From Ceratotherium simum simum (taxonomy: Eukaryota; Chordata; Mammalia; Perissodactyla; Rhinocerotidae), in NCBI RefSeq assembly GCF_000283155.1, contig NW_004454160.1, forward strand, positions 6,162,730 to 6,226,729: a stretch of DNA of 64,000 nucleotides, given 5' to 3'. A program made the translations under genes and the position numbers. Of the stretch, positions 51,716-62,700 are shown in pieces; the stretch's first letter is position 1, and every line of letters starts with the position of its first letter. The notes beneath the pieces are model-generated. The model was not told the origin of the DNA, searched no databases, and was given only the letters and a program-made list of their open reading frames with translations.

Positions 51716-52289
51716 TATGCTGTGTAACTTAAAGCTTATTTGAGGAGGATTGTCAATATGGACTGTAAAATAATTTCCGGTTTTGAATGTGATACCAAAG
51801 GAGGTATCTGTTAGTACTTGAGAGATTGCTGCAATACCATCAAATGTGTGTGCTTCCAAGTTTCCTGCATTAACATACTTGACCAATGATTCTAAGTTAA
51901 TGAAATGAGTTTGTCCCTCTACCCACCCTCTGTCCCTGATTCTTTTATGTAAGTTATACTCAATGTCTTCATTTTTTATCTCTAGTATGAAGTGTAACAG
52001 AACAGACTTTACCACCTGAAACTGCTGCTTCAAGTTCAGATCAGGCCAAGAACAAACCTCGAAACAACCAACAAGACCAAAGAAGAGTATAATTAAGTTG
52101 AAGACACAACACGTGATCTGAAACAAGAAGTTTGTGCCTACTCAACAGCTTTGAAAGAGCACTTCCCAACGCTGCTAGTAGTCTTTGTTTTCTTCAGTGC
52201 TGTACTGTGAGATTGCCCGGTGCAGCAGCAGTTGTATTCTTTATTAGCTTGATAGATCATTTTCTCTCGCTCTTTTTTTTTAATATTAG

Positions 52290-52373
52290 CAACTTTCATC
52301 CTTTGAAACGTGTGCTGGAAAAGAAGAATCAGCAAATACTACTGAAAGTGCAATATTTGATTATCACTGCGAG
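52290..52373 (+). other. CSDE1: CSDE1 exon 3 (5' UTR, open in the coding frame)
   Basis: 84 nt after a long T-tract acceptor (TCTTTTTTTTTAATATTAG), with donor GTAGGT. It contains no ATG. It is open through all 28 codons in the frame of both downstream start exons, with the nearest in-frame stop (TAA) six bases inside the end of exon 2. Joined to 61281 it gives G at -3 before the canonical ATG. Confidence 0.75.
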
Positions 52374-55300
52374 GTAGGTTTGTAGTTTCCTGTTGGGAAG
52401 AATCAGTTTATACTTATGGATTTCCTAATTATTTGGTCAAATATAAAATCTTATTCTGTTCTCTTCTAAAGGTGTTATAAAGATGGTATATATTCACAGC
52501 TATTTAGTCTGAAAATATCAACACTAGATTATTTTATTTAATTAGTTGTCTTGTTAGACAAGGACAGTATGTATGGCCAAAAACTATGGGATTTTTCACA
52601 CAAGATTATACTTATTAATACACGCAGATCTCTTGATTTATTGGTCTTTTAGGAAGAAAAACTCCATCTGTACTACTTAGAAGTTAGGGTTTCAGATAGG
52701 AATGCCCTTTGCAGTCTTTGTAACCTAGGGTAAAGAAAGCCTACAGAGAAGGAACATTTGAAGGTGAGTAATACTTTGTTAAGAGGGAGATGAGTCTTCT
52801 GGTAGAGATATAGAGGCAACAGAATGAGCACATTCAAGGAGATCTGAAAGCACGTGGTATATATTGAGTAGTCCATTATAAACAGAATAGAGGATAGTGT
52901 TTGGGGGTGGAGAGAGTAACTGGAAAGGGAGGCTTGCTGGAGGCAGATTCTGAAGGGCCCACTACATTTGAATTTACTCTATAGGAAAGTCATCAGATGT
53001 TTATAAGCAAGGGCTTAATAGATTTTATATTTCAAAAGTGAGATAGCTTTATTGCTTCAGATTTTATAGTTATATATTGAGGAGTATATCTTTAAAAGAC
53101 AAATGGTGCCACTTTTAAGAAATAGGCTGAGTGGGAAGACCTGATAAGAGCCATGGGTAGAATATAAGGAAGATAAAAGCTAGAGTGTAGGCAGACAAGG
53201 AGGTAGACAACAGATATTTTAATGGTGGAAGTGATAGGACTTGGTGACCAACTAGGACTTGGTGACCAACTGAACGTGAAGATGAGCCTAGAGGGAATTG
53301 ACTTAGTCTCTTCAGTTGTCATAGGATTAGGGAAGTTTAGGTGGAGACTTGCTGAAATTAAAATATATTGCAGAAATCTGTTGTGTTCATTAGACAGTAA
53401 TCCAAAGTGACTAGTATGGAATGTTAACCAGTGGTTATTTGGGGGAGGTGGGATTATAAAGGGCAATTTTCCTTTTTAATCTTTAGTTTCTATATTTTCT
53501 AAAATGAGTAGAAATAAAGCTTGGAAGTCAGAAAGGAGTCTTCACTTTATAGATAATAAAGGAAGAAGTGCCAGAGAAGAGAATGTTCAAAGAAATAGGG
53601 GTAGACAGGAAGGAACACCAAGGAAGATAATTTCAAGAAGTCGATGATAAACCTTTTTCAAAATGCTACAACAATTAAATAGAACCAGGAATGAAAGTAG
53701 GTCGTTACTAGTTTGTGGTCTTACAAAAGCTTCATCACCATTTCAAGAAGCATTCAGGCCTTTATCTCCAGTTGCTTAAAAGTTGATGACCTTAACTGTG
53801 GACCAGAATTATTCCTTTACTGAAAACTACCAGTAATACCAATTTATTTAAATTATCTGTGTTCAGTAAACAGTTACTCAATTTTAAGGTGATTGTACCA
53901 TTTGCTTTTTCTGTTGGTTGCTTCCTACTTCCTCATCTGATTTTTTAAAAATAATTTTAGGCTGTTATTGATTGTGCTGAGTTAAATAAGATAATGCAAA
54001 TTGAAACTACTGTTTTATTTTTACTATTCAAAAAGGTAAAAGACTAGACTCTAAGGCTTTCATTTCTTTTCGTTGACATCAGTTGTAGAAATGGATTTAA
54101 AGTAGAAGTGCTTTTTGTTTGGCCTAATTGAATGCTGAATATTAATTCGCTACATGAATATTTTTAATATATAAATAAATCCACATACACCCATAGCAGT
54201 CAAAAATTGTGTGTTCACGTATTTACAAATAGATAAATAACACTTGGGGTAGGGGATATTGACGGTAAAACATGATCTTATTGTACAGTTGTGAATTATT
54301 CCAGTTAAAAGAGTTGCAGCTAAGGAAGTAGATTAGTAATAGAACCCCAGATTTTAAAAGGGACTTTTGTAAAAACACTAAAGATACATAATTAGGAATG
54401 AATAAATATGGAAGACTGGGATTGGCCCTAACAAATACCAAGAAAGAATAAGGCTTAAAAGAAGTTTGTTTGGCACGTGAAAATAGATGTAGATTGGTTT
54501 CGTGAGTGTTTTGATTGAGACAGTCTAAAAATGACAAAAGGAAAGCAAAGCTAGGAAAATCAAAAGAAAATTAAAGCCCCAGCTGAATGAGAAGATAGCA
54601 GGGTAACTTGCTCTAGGGATGTGGTGGTAGTTAATGGAGACCTATGACTGGGAACTCGAAATGTCTGGATTGATTTTCAAAATCAGACTTTTCAGTAAGG
54701 ACATTTGCCAGAGTATCTCATGATAGCATAATGGTGGGTATGGAGAAATGTAAGTTGGATAATAATGCATTAAAAGTTATTGACTAATGGGCTGATTTTC
54801 AGAGAGGTCTCCAAGTGTGTGCTGCCAGATTCTATCCTTGCCTGCTTTTTAACCTAATAATAAGTAGTTATGTGAGTACTTATATGCTAAGCACTATTCT
54901 AGGTTTTTTATATGAAACAACTAATTTAACCATCCCAACCACCCTCTGAGGTATGTATTAAAGACATAGAAGAATGCTTAAAAGATAAATTACAAAGCCT
55001 AATAATTTAAAATTATTCCTAAGTTGGAACTCCAGGTTAACCAACAAAGGGCATTTAAAAGTATTAGATTAGTTTTTTCTTTAGGAACAAATGATCACTT
55101 ACAGAGGTACTGAAAGGAGAAAACCGGATTTTGTTAATTAATTTGTTAAGAAATGATCTGGAGGTTTTTTTTAGTTATCATACCAAGTTACTGAAACTTT
55201 AGCCTACAGAATCAAGAAACATAATCACTCAGTGCTCTCTGTGTATTGGTCAGGGTACAATAAGAATAGTAGCAAAATACACTTTAATAAATACTTATTT

Positions 55301-55410
55301 AGAACATATCTAGAAGACAGCAATTAGTATGAAAAACGGTTGTGTTCAGAAAACTGACAGGAACCATGGAAGTTAAGGGAAGATATGTTTAGATTAGGAA
55401 TACAAGTCAC

Positions 55411-55658
55411 TGGGGCCGGCTCAGTTGTGTAGTGGTTAAGTTCGAGTGCTCCGCTTCAGCGGCCCGGGGTTTGCAGGTTTGGATCCCAGGCGCGGACCTA
55501 TGCACTGCTCATCAACCCATGCTGTGGCAGGCGTCCCACATATTATATAGGGGAAGATGGGCACAGATGTTAGCTCAGGGCCAATCTTCCTCAGCAAAAA
55601 GAAGAGGATTGGCATTGGACGTTAGCTCAGGGGTAATACTCCTCACCAAAAAAAAGGA
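55411..55658 (+). mobile_element. ERE SINE
   Basis: Plus-strand copy: GGGCCGGCTCAGTTGTGTAG, box B region GGTTTGGATCCC, two GTTAGCTCAGG body segments, A-rich tail. ATACAAGTCA/ATATAAGTCA flanks look like the target duplication. Confidence 0.93.
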
Positions 55659-55809
55659 TATAAGTCATTTTTTAAAACAGTCAGTGAAATAGGCTGCCTT
55701 TTCTAAACTAATTCCTTGTCAGTAGAAGCCGAGCAGACTAGGTTATGAAAAGGTGGGGAGGAGGGAAACTCAGGTGTTGCCAAGAAGAAATTACAAGGCA
55801 CAGATTCTT

Positions 55810-56046
55810 TTTTTTTTTTTTTTTTTTTTTTCAGGATATAAGTTTAATTTTATTTATTTGTTTTTCCCCCAAAGCCCCAGTAGATAGTTGTATGTCACAG
55901 TTGCACATCCCCCCAGTTGCTGCATGTGGGACGCAGCCTCAGCATGGCCGGAGAAGCGGTGCGTCAGTGTGCGCCCGGGATCCGAACCCTGGCCGCCAGC
56001 AGCGGAGCGCGCGCACTTAACCACCAAGCCACGGGGCCGGCCCATG
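55810..56046 (-). mobile_element. ERE1 SINE, antisense in CSDE1
   Basis: CpG-rich copy with long T tail, GGGATCCGAACCC and end CCACGGGGCCGGCCC. Target duplication GGCACAGATTCTT at 55797-55809 and 56047-56059. Lies 150 bp from the plus-strand ERE. Confidence 0.95.
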
Positions 56047-56174
56047 GGCACAGATTCTTGATTCCTCCTCTGCACCTCCCCCAGGGAATTTGGAAACCAC
56101 TTAGGCCCTTACTTTACCTTTGAGGAAACAATCCCAAAGAAGTTAGAAGTATAAGAATTAGGACTAAAAACCTG

Positions 56175-56368
56175 TTTTGTTTTGTTTTTAGCTGAGGAAG
56201 ATTCACCCTGAGCTCACATCATCTTCCCATCTTCCTCTTTTTGTATGTGAGCCACCATCACAGCGTGGCCACTGACAGACAAGTGGTGTAGGTCCAGGCC
56301 TGGGAACTGAACCTGGGCTACCATAGTGGAACACGCTGAACTTAACCACTGGGCCATGGGGACTGGCC
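56175..56368 (-). mobile_element. ERE SINE (older), antisense
   Basis: Body GCTGAGGAAGATTCACCCTG, then GACAAGTGGTGTAGGTCC, GGAACTGAACCTGGGC and end GGGGACTGGCCC. Confidence 0.9.
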
Positions 56369-59300
56369 CAAAAAGCCAGTCTTAATTCTAGTTCTTTGTT
56401 CTTCAGGAAACTTTAATTTCTTGGATTAGAAGTGAAGTTTAAATTTGACCTGATAGTCTTTCCAAATCTTTTTTTAAAGGAGGATTAACTTTGTTAATGA
56501 CCTTTCAATTTTAAAAATAAATATTGAAAAAAAAAAAGATAGTCTAAACTTTATGAGGTTGGGGATTTTTGTTTAGTAGAACCTAGAATAGTGCTAATGC
56601 GTTGCAGACACTCAAGTTCTGGTACAATGTGTAAGGTGCAGTGGTTAGGAGTGTGAGCCATGTAGTGAGTACGGGGTTCTGTTCCCATTTACCATTTTTA
56701 GCTCTTGCCCTTAAGACACCTTCTGTGAGCATTAAATTAGACTTCTCTGGTCTTTCCTTTTTTAAATACAGTTGAAATCATACTATATAAATATCTTTTT
56801 TGTCATTTCATACTAAGCATAAGCATTTTCACACATCTTTTCTAATAACTGTGTAGCATTTATATAAATTACTATGACTTCTTGAACCAGTGTTAGACTT
56901 TAGATTGTTTCTAGGCATTTGTTATTAAAACATTTCAGTGAACACATTTGTGTGTAAAAGCCTTGTTCACATTTCAGATTTCCCCAGGGCATATTTCCTG
57001 CAGTGGAATTAATAAGGAAAATACCTCCATGTTTTGATATGTGTTGCAAAACTGCATTTCAGAAAGGTTGCACCAGTTTACCACCAGAAAAGTGTGTGAA
57101 CATATTGTTCTTAGCCCACTTGCTCAGTATTTTTAAATCTTTTATCTTTGGTAGTTTGGTAAATGAATGATTTACTTCATCTAAATTTTTGATTGCCAAA
57201 GTTGAAGTTTTTCATATGTTTTGTGTTTAAAGTTTTAAGTGTTTTGTTTTTACTGATTAATGAGTGATCTTTAAGACTAATTTGTTTGTCTTCATGTCTT
57301 TTGATAAGTCAACAAATGAGTGCCTACTATGTGCCAAGCACTGTTTTTCTAGATGCTGGGGATTTATCTTTGAGAAAAAAGTCCCTTCCTCATGGGGCTT
57401 ATATTCTAGTAGTTTAATTTTTACTGATCTGCTTAAATTCTTTAATAATACACTGATATATTTATATTTGCATTTGTTTTCCTTATAGGTTTGAGTGTAA
57501 AGGCTTGTGCTTTTTATATAATCAAATATTGATCCTTTCCTTTGCAGTTTTCTCTGTTGATTTCAAACCTAGAAAGTCTCCCTTCCAGAAATTTTATGAA
57601 TACATGTATTTTTATTTAATATTTGTTAAGGCATTTAACTCGCTTCATCTGGAATTTATTTTTTTGTATGCTGTGAGGTGAGCAACTAAATTGATTTTCC
57701 CCACTATTTAAAAAAAGCTAAGTAACATTTACGTACTGGTCCTTACCTTCCACCCCTTTTTGTTGTTATTGTCTTTATCTTAATTTTTTATAAACATCCG
57801 TTGTGGAGCTACTTTTTCCACTGAACTCCTGCTTTTGTGTAATAATTTGGTGGTTTTGGTTTTTGTGTTTTGTCTTTTTTTTAATGAACTTCCGTTTTGT
57901 TTAACGGTACTTAACTTTAAAGTTTTGGTGGTTCTGGTTAAGAAAAATTTACAATCCCATGGAAATGTAGTTTAGCTAAATTATTAGGAATTCTTTGAAG
58001 GGAAAGATGTTAACATATTGTCTTATCTAAAGTTGCTTGAGTGTTGTATGTTTTTCCCTTTTAAGGATAAAGGCTAGAGAAAGAAACTTAAGTCAGGAAA
58101 GATGCTAGGAGAAGGGGAAACGCTCTTGATGTGCACTTAGAGGTGAGATGAGACTTGAGCAATACAGCCTAAATTCCAGCACCCTTCTTGGGAACAATTT
58201 AGAGTCTGAGAAGAAAATGATAGCTCTAATTCCTTCTTAGTCTGGTTCATTTTCCCTTAGGGTTAGAAAAACAGGAGTTTTACCTCCTGCCTGTAGGGAT
58301 GTGTTGTAGGACTGGAGACTTGAGAATGTCGTTTTTGCAGCTTTGCGTATGTGTTAACAGATCATATCATTGTATTCTTTTTTGTATGGTTGTTAAGAAC
58401 TACAATCTAAACATAAAAGAAGCACAACTTGCAAGTCATGACCTAATAAGTCAGTGATCTAGAATAGTGGTCTTCAAATTAGTTTCATCATATTGTTTGT
58501 CAGTAAAAGCAAGTATAGTCAATATGTACGTTTATATATTTATAAATTGTGTGATTACACATCTGCATTCGCGTTGTAAAACACAGTGCTACAAATAGAG
58601 GACAAAGATGAAATAAGCAATATTATGAAAATAGTTTACCTGTTAACAGTGCAGAAACTTTCCACCTTCACTAGAAATATGTCTGCATGCTTAGTTATAA
58701 GTGTTGAATTTAAAGACTATACTATCATGAATTAATATCTGAGGAACAATATACGCCTAGTGTGTTTTATTGCTACTAGTATAAGTCTGTATCAGAGTTT
58801 TGATCTTAACATTTTGGCAGACTTGTCACATCTCATTAGATGGTGATTTATTTCATAATGTGGAGGTTAAAGAGCTAGTACTAGGATTAGAAGTGTCAGC
58901 TCTCATACTGTCTGTGCTTGCCTTCTTAGCATTATTTTCTAAGATTCTTCTGCAGGAATCTTTTTCGACCATTTGTCTATTCATGAGGGCAGTTTAGTTA
59001 AACTAGATAGATAAATTTGTATGTCCACTTAATTGGGCAGATATAAACTGTAATGGGCTGAAAGCAAGTGAATTGAGTGAAGGCTTCACTGTCAACCTCT
59101 CGTGGAGTTTCCATTCTTCCCTCAGACTATCTAAGTAATGTATGTGACGTGATATGATATGACATACCATGTAAGGTCTCTCCTGTAAATACATAATAAA
59201 TATTTATAAAAGCTAATTTTTATCTCTGGGCAAAAAATATATATAGTTCTAATATTTTCTTCCCATACCCCATTGGATTATCCTGTGTGTACTATACTTT

Positions 59301-59661
59301 AGGGAGACAGGTGATTGAGAATACTGGATTCTATGTAAAGTTGAGAAACTTTATGTGGAACATTGAGAAAAAATTGAGCTTAATTGTCTCGCTGTAGGAA
59401 CCACCAGAGAGTCCTTACGGCATTTTAAAAATTGTAAATTCTAGGGGTTACGGATTGTGTAAGAGGTTTAGGAAATGCATTTCAGTTTGGCCTTTTAATG
59501 TTAACTCTATAATTTATTTCTTTCATCAATAGAAATCTGATTAAATGAATTACATTTTGCTCAAGTAACCTAATGATAAATCTAAAGATATACAGATCGA
59601 CTGTCAAATGTGTTAAATTGTTATTGATCATAGTTATAAACATTGTGCTATGTTATCACAG

Positions 59662-59790
59662 CTGTTTGAGATGGAGAACGTTTTTACTGTGTCATCAGAT
59701 CCTCAACCCCCTCCTTCACTTTCTTTACCTTTATCTTCTACCTCATCTGGGACTAAAAAACAAAAGAGGACCCCTGCATATCAGAGATCT
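59662..59790 (+). CDS. CSDE1: CSDE1 alternative N-terminal coding exon
   Basis: Exon from a CACAG acceptor to a GTAAGT donor. The ATG at 59671 in strong context (GAGATGG) opens 40 codons from MetGluAsnValPheThrVal to TyrGlnArgSer, ending in phase 0 so that it reads into the canonical Met of the next exon. It is rich in Ser and Pro, then basic (LysLysGlnLysArg). It matches the N-terminal extension of longer CSDE1 isoforms. The human version as I recall it is 46 residues, so this one seems to lack about six in the Pro/Ser tract. Confidence 0.85.
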
Positions 59791-62700
59791 GTAAGTTAGG
59801 GAAGCAGTCATCCTGGCTTATTTTGCTTTGTGTTAAGAGCATGACTTAGGAGCGCCTTGAAATACCCTGCAAACTCACTTTCTAACTTCCCTAAGCATTG
59901 CCTTCACCTTGAATCTTGCAAGATAAGTTTAATAGTTTAGGGCCTTGCTTCTCAAAATGTGTGCAAGAATCAAAAGCATTGGTATCACCTTGGCAGCTTG
60001 TTAGAAGTGGATAAACTGAAACCCTTGCCACTACTGAATCAGATTTCGTATTTTAACCAGATTTCGTATTTTGTCTATTTCCTCATTGATAAAATGAAGA
60101 TGATATTACTTTCTAGTGGTCTTTTGTAAAAATTAAATGAGTTCGTAAATGTCAAACACAGGATGATGTCTGGCATAAAAGAACTAGAACTTAACCGCTT
60201 ACAGATGTGCTGGCTTTGATTTGCATAATTTGGCCATCCCACATACTGTTTCACTACTCATACTTGGGTTGATATTTCTAGAATTTTAGTCATTCTTTTT
60301 TTTCTAAGAGAAATATTTGTATTAATAATGCCCATCATCCCACTTAGATAAAAATGCTTATAAATCAAATTTTCAATGAAAGGGTGTAAAACTAGTTGTA
60401 AAGATATATATGTTGTTGCCATAGTAAATCAATTATAGCCCTAACCTTTGCTAGCGATTTTGTCCTATTTTATGCTTCACTTAAATTAATAAAATAATTT
60501 GTTTTTGTGGTTTTACTCAAATAAGGTAAACTGAAATATCCAGTGTGATAGACAGTATTTGATGATCTAAACAGGTTCCATTGCATTACATTTATATAGC
60601 TCCTCTTTACACTAAAGAATGCGTTCTTTTGCTTTTTCTAATCATAGGGAAAAAACCAGTATTTAGAAATTTCATGACTTTGAAACAGGTGAAAAGATTT
60701 CTTTAAATGTACCTGTGAAATGATTGAACACTTTTAGAATTGAAGAGATTTTGTTGTCTGGGAGTTCATCTTAGAAAACCCTTGTTTTCTAACTCACTAT
60801 TTTGGCTTGTCTCTCATTAAAGGACCTAAGCATGTGTTACTCTGATATTTTCTAGTTTGAAATAAGTATTGCATAGAAAGTTTATTGTTTTAATCTCTAC
60901 TAACTTAAATAATGACTTCAAGATGCATGGCTTACCAAATAGTATTAAAGTTTCTATTTAAGTTTCAAAGTAGGTGTTAATAAATTTCTTAAGGAAGTGT
61001 CCTGGTAGTTTGGGTTGCTGTCTCTTGAATATTAGTTACCTTTGTTCTGAAATTCTTGTTTTAATAATTTAAAGTTAACATATAGGCAACTGTTATTCAT
61101 GTAGTTGCTTTACCTTAATACTACACTTGAGAAATTCTATTTGTATGGTAAGTGAAAATTCTACCATAAATTGGGGCAGTTCCCTAAAATAATACAAATG
61201 ATTTCCTCTGAAATGTTTTATTAGCTGTAGAGGTAATGTACAGATCTGTATATATTGAGTTCTTTTTCTTTTTAAAACAGATGAGCTTTGATCCAAATCT
61301 TCTCCACAACAATGGACACAATGGGTACCCCAATGGTACTTCAGCAGCATTGCGTGAAACAGGGGTTATTGAAAAACTGCTGACCTCTTACGGATTTATT
61401 CAGTGTTCAGAACGTCAAGCTAGACTTTTCTTCCACTGTTCACAGTATAATGGCAACCTGCAGGACTTAAAAGTAGGAGGTAATCTGTCGATTCTGCTTT
61501 TTAAAAAACTAGTCACAAATTTCTCTTGCATATCAACTTGCTCATGAGGTGAAAGTGTTATAGTTTTGGCCTTTTAATTGTACCAATTACTGAAGCATGT
61601 CTATATAAAGTAACAGAATCCTGATTTCTGTTGTGATGGTGTCTTTTTGAGGAATGGAAGACTAATTGACTAAACGTTATCTTTGAGGGGCCTGCCTGCT
61701 GGCGTAATAGTTAAATTCACCCACTCCACTTCAGCGGCCCGGCGTTTGCAGGTTCAGATCCCAGGCGCAGACCTGCATACCGCTCATCAAGCCATGCTGT
61801 AGCAGGCATCCCACATATAAAGTAGAGGAAGATGGGCACAGATGTTAGCCCAGGGCCAGTCTTCCTCAGTAGAAAGAGGAGGATTGGCAACGGACTTTAG
61901 CTCAAGGCTAATCTTCCTCACCAAAAAGAAAAACAAAGTTATCTTTGAATACTTTTTAAATAGATACTTGGAAGATTTAACTGTTCTCCCTAATAATGAC
62001 TATTTAGCTATATATTAGATTTTTAAGCCAATGAAAAAGTATGGTCAAGACTCAATTTAGGTTTTTACATATAACCCTAAGTCTATACTTACAGTCAGTT
62101 TGTGTACTGTAAGTTTGAAACTTGGCAGCATGACATTTTAAACTTTTATGTTAGTTTTGACTATTTTACCAGGTACTGTTTTTGGTAGTACCTGAAAAAA
62201 TAATTCTTACAGTGTCACCACTTGGGCTATGGAAATTCATCTTGGCTGACACTTATCATAAATAACACTTTCACATGTGACAATGTATGGCTTATTAAAG
62301 GACTGAAGTTACAAGGTCTCAGTGTGTATTTTTTAAAATATCTTTGAGAAAAAAGTCAGAACAATACTTAACATGAATATTTGGTGTTCCAAATACTCTA
62401 AGCCCAGCAAGATCATTATTTTGGTTAATCCTCACTTTACAGATGAGGAAACTGAGGTGCAGTTAAAGAGAAGTTAAAAAAAAACTTGCCAAACGTCATG
62501 ATTGTTATTTTGCCTCATTTGTAGTATGTGTAAATGTCAGGAAAACTATGACTAAGATGTGGCTATCTTAGCCTAAAGCAGTGGTTCTGAAACATTACTC
62601 TGTATCAGAATTACCCACAAGGCTTGTTAAAACAGATTGCTGTACCTGATGCCTGGAGTTTGTCTTTGAATAGGTCTGGAATGGGCCCCAAGAATTTGCA

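Larger units (their letters stand above)
46326..52289 (+). other. CSDE1: CSDE1 intron 2 with old repeats
   Basis: Contains an L1M-like piece (46,470-46,600), an L2-like stretch (about 49,560-49,930), MER5A (49,932-50,120) and an L2 block (about 51,040-51,715). A minus-strand open frame of 152 codons at 51,668-52,126 has no domain I recognise. Confidence 0.6.
52374..59661 (+). other. CSDE1: CSDE1 intron 3
   Basis: Holds three EREs at 55.4-56.4 kb, an old LINE piece (about 56,740-57,130), an L2 relic (about 57,305-57,415, GCCTACTATGTGCCAAGCAC) and an 18-bp exact tandem duplication at 53,236-53,271. No exon is supported elsewhere. Confidence 0.6.

Noticed and set aside
51976..52095. Plus-strand Gln/Asn/Lys-rich frame (LeuProProGluThrAlaAla) near CSDE1 exon 3
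   Set aside because: Short, with no start or clean splice sites and no recognised homologue.
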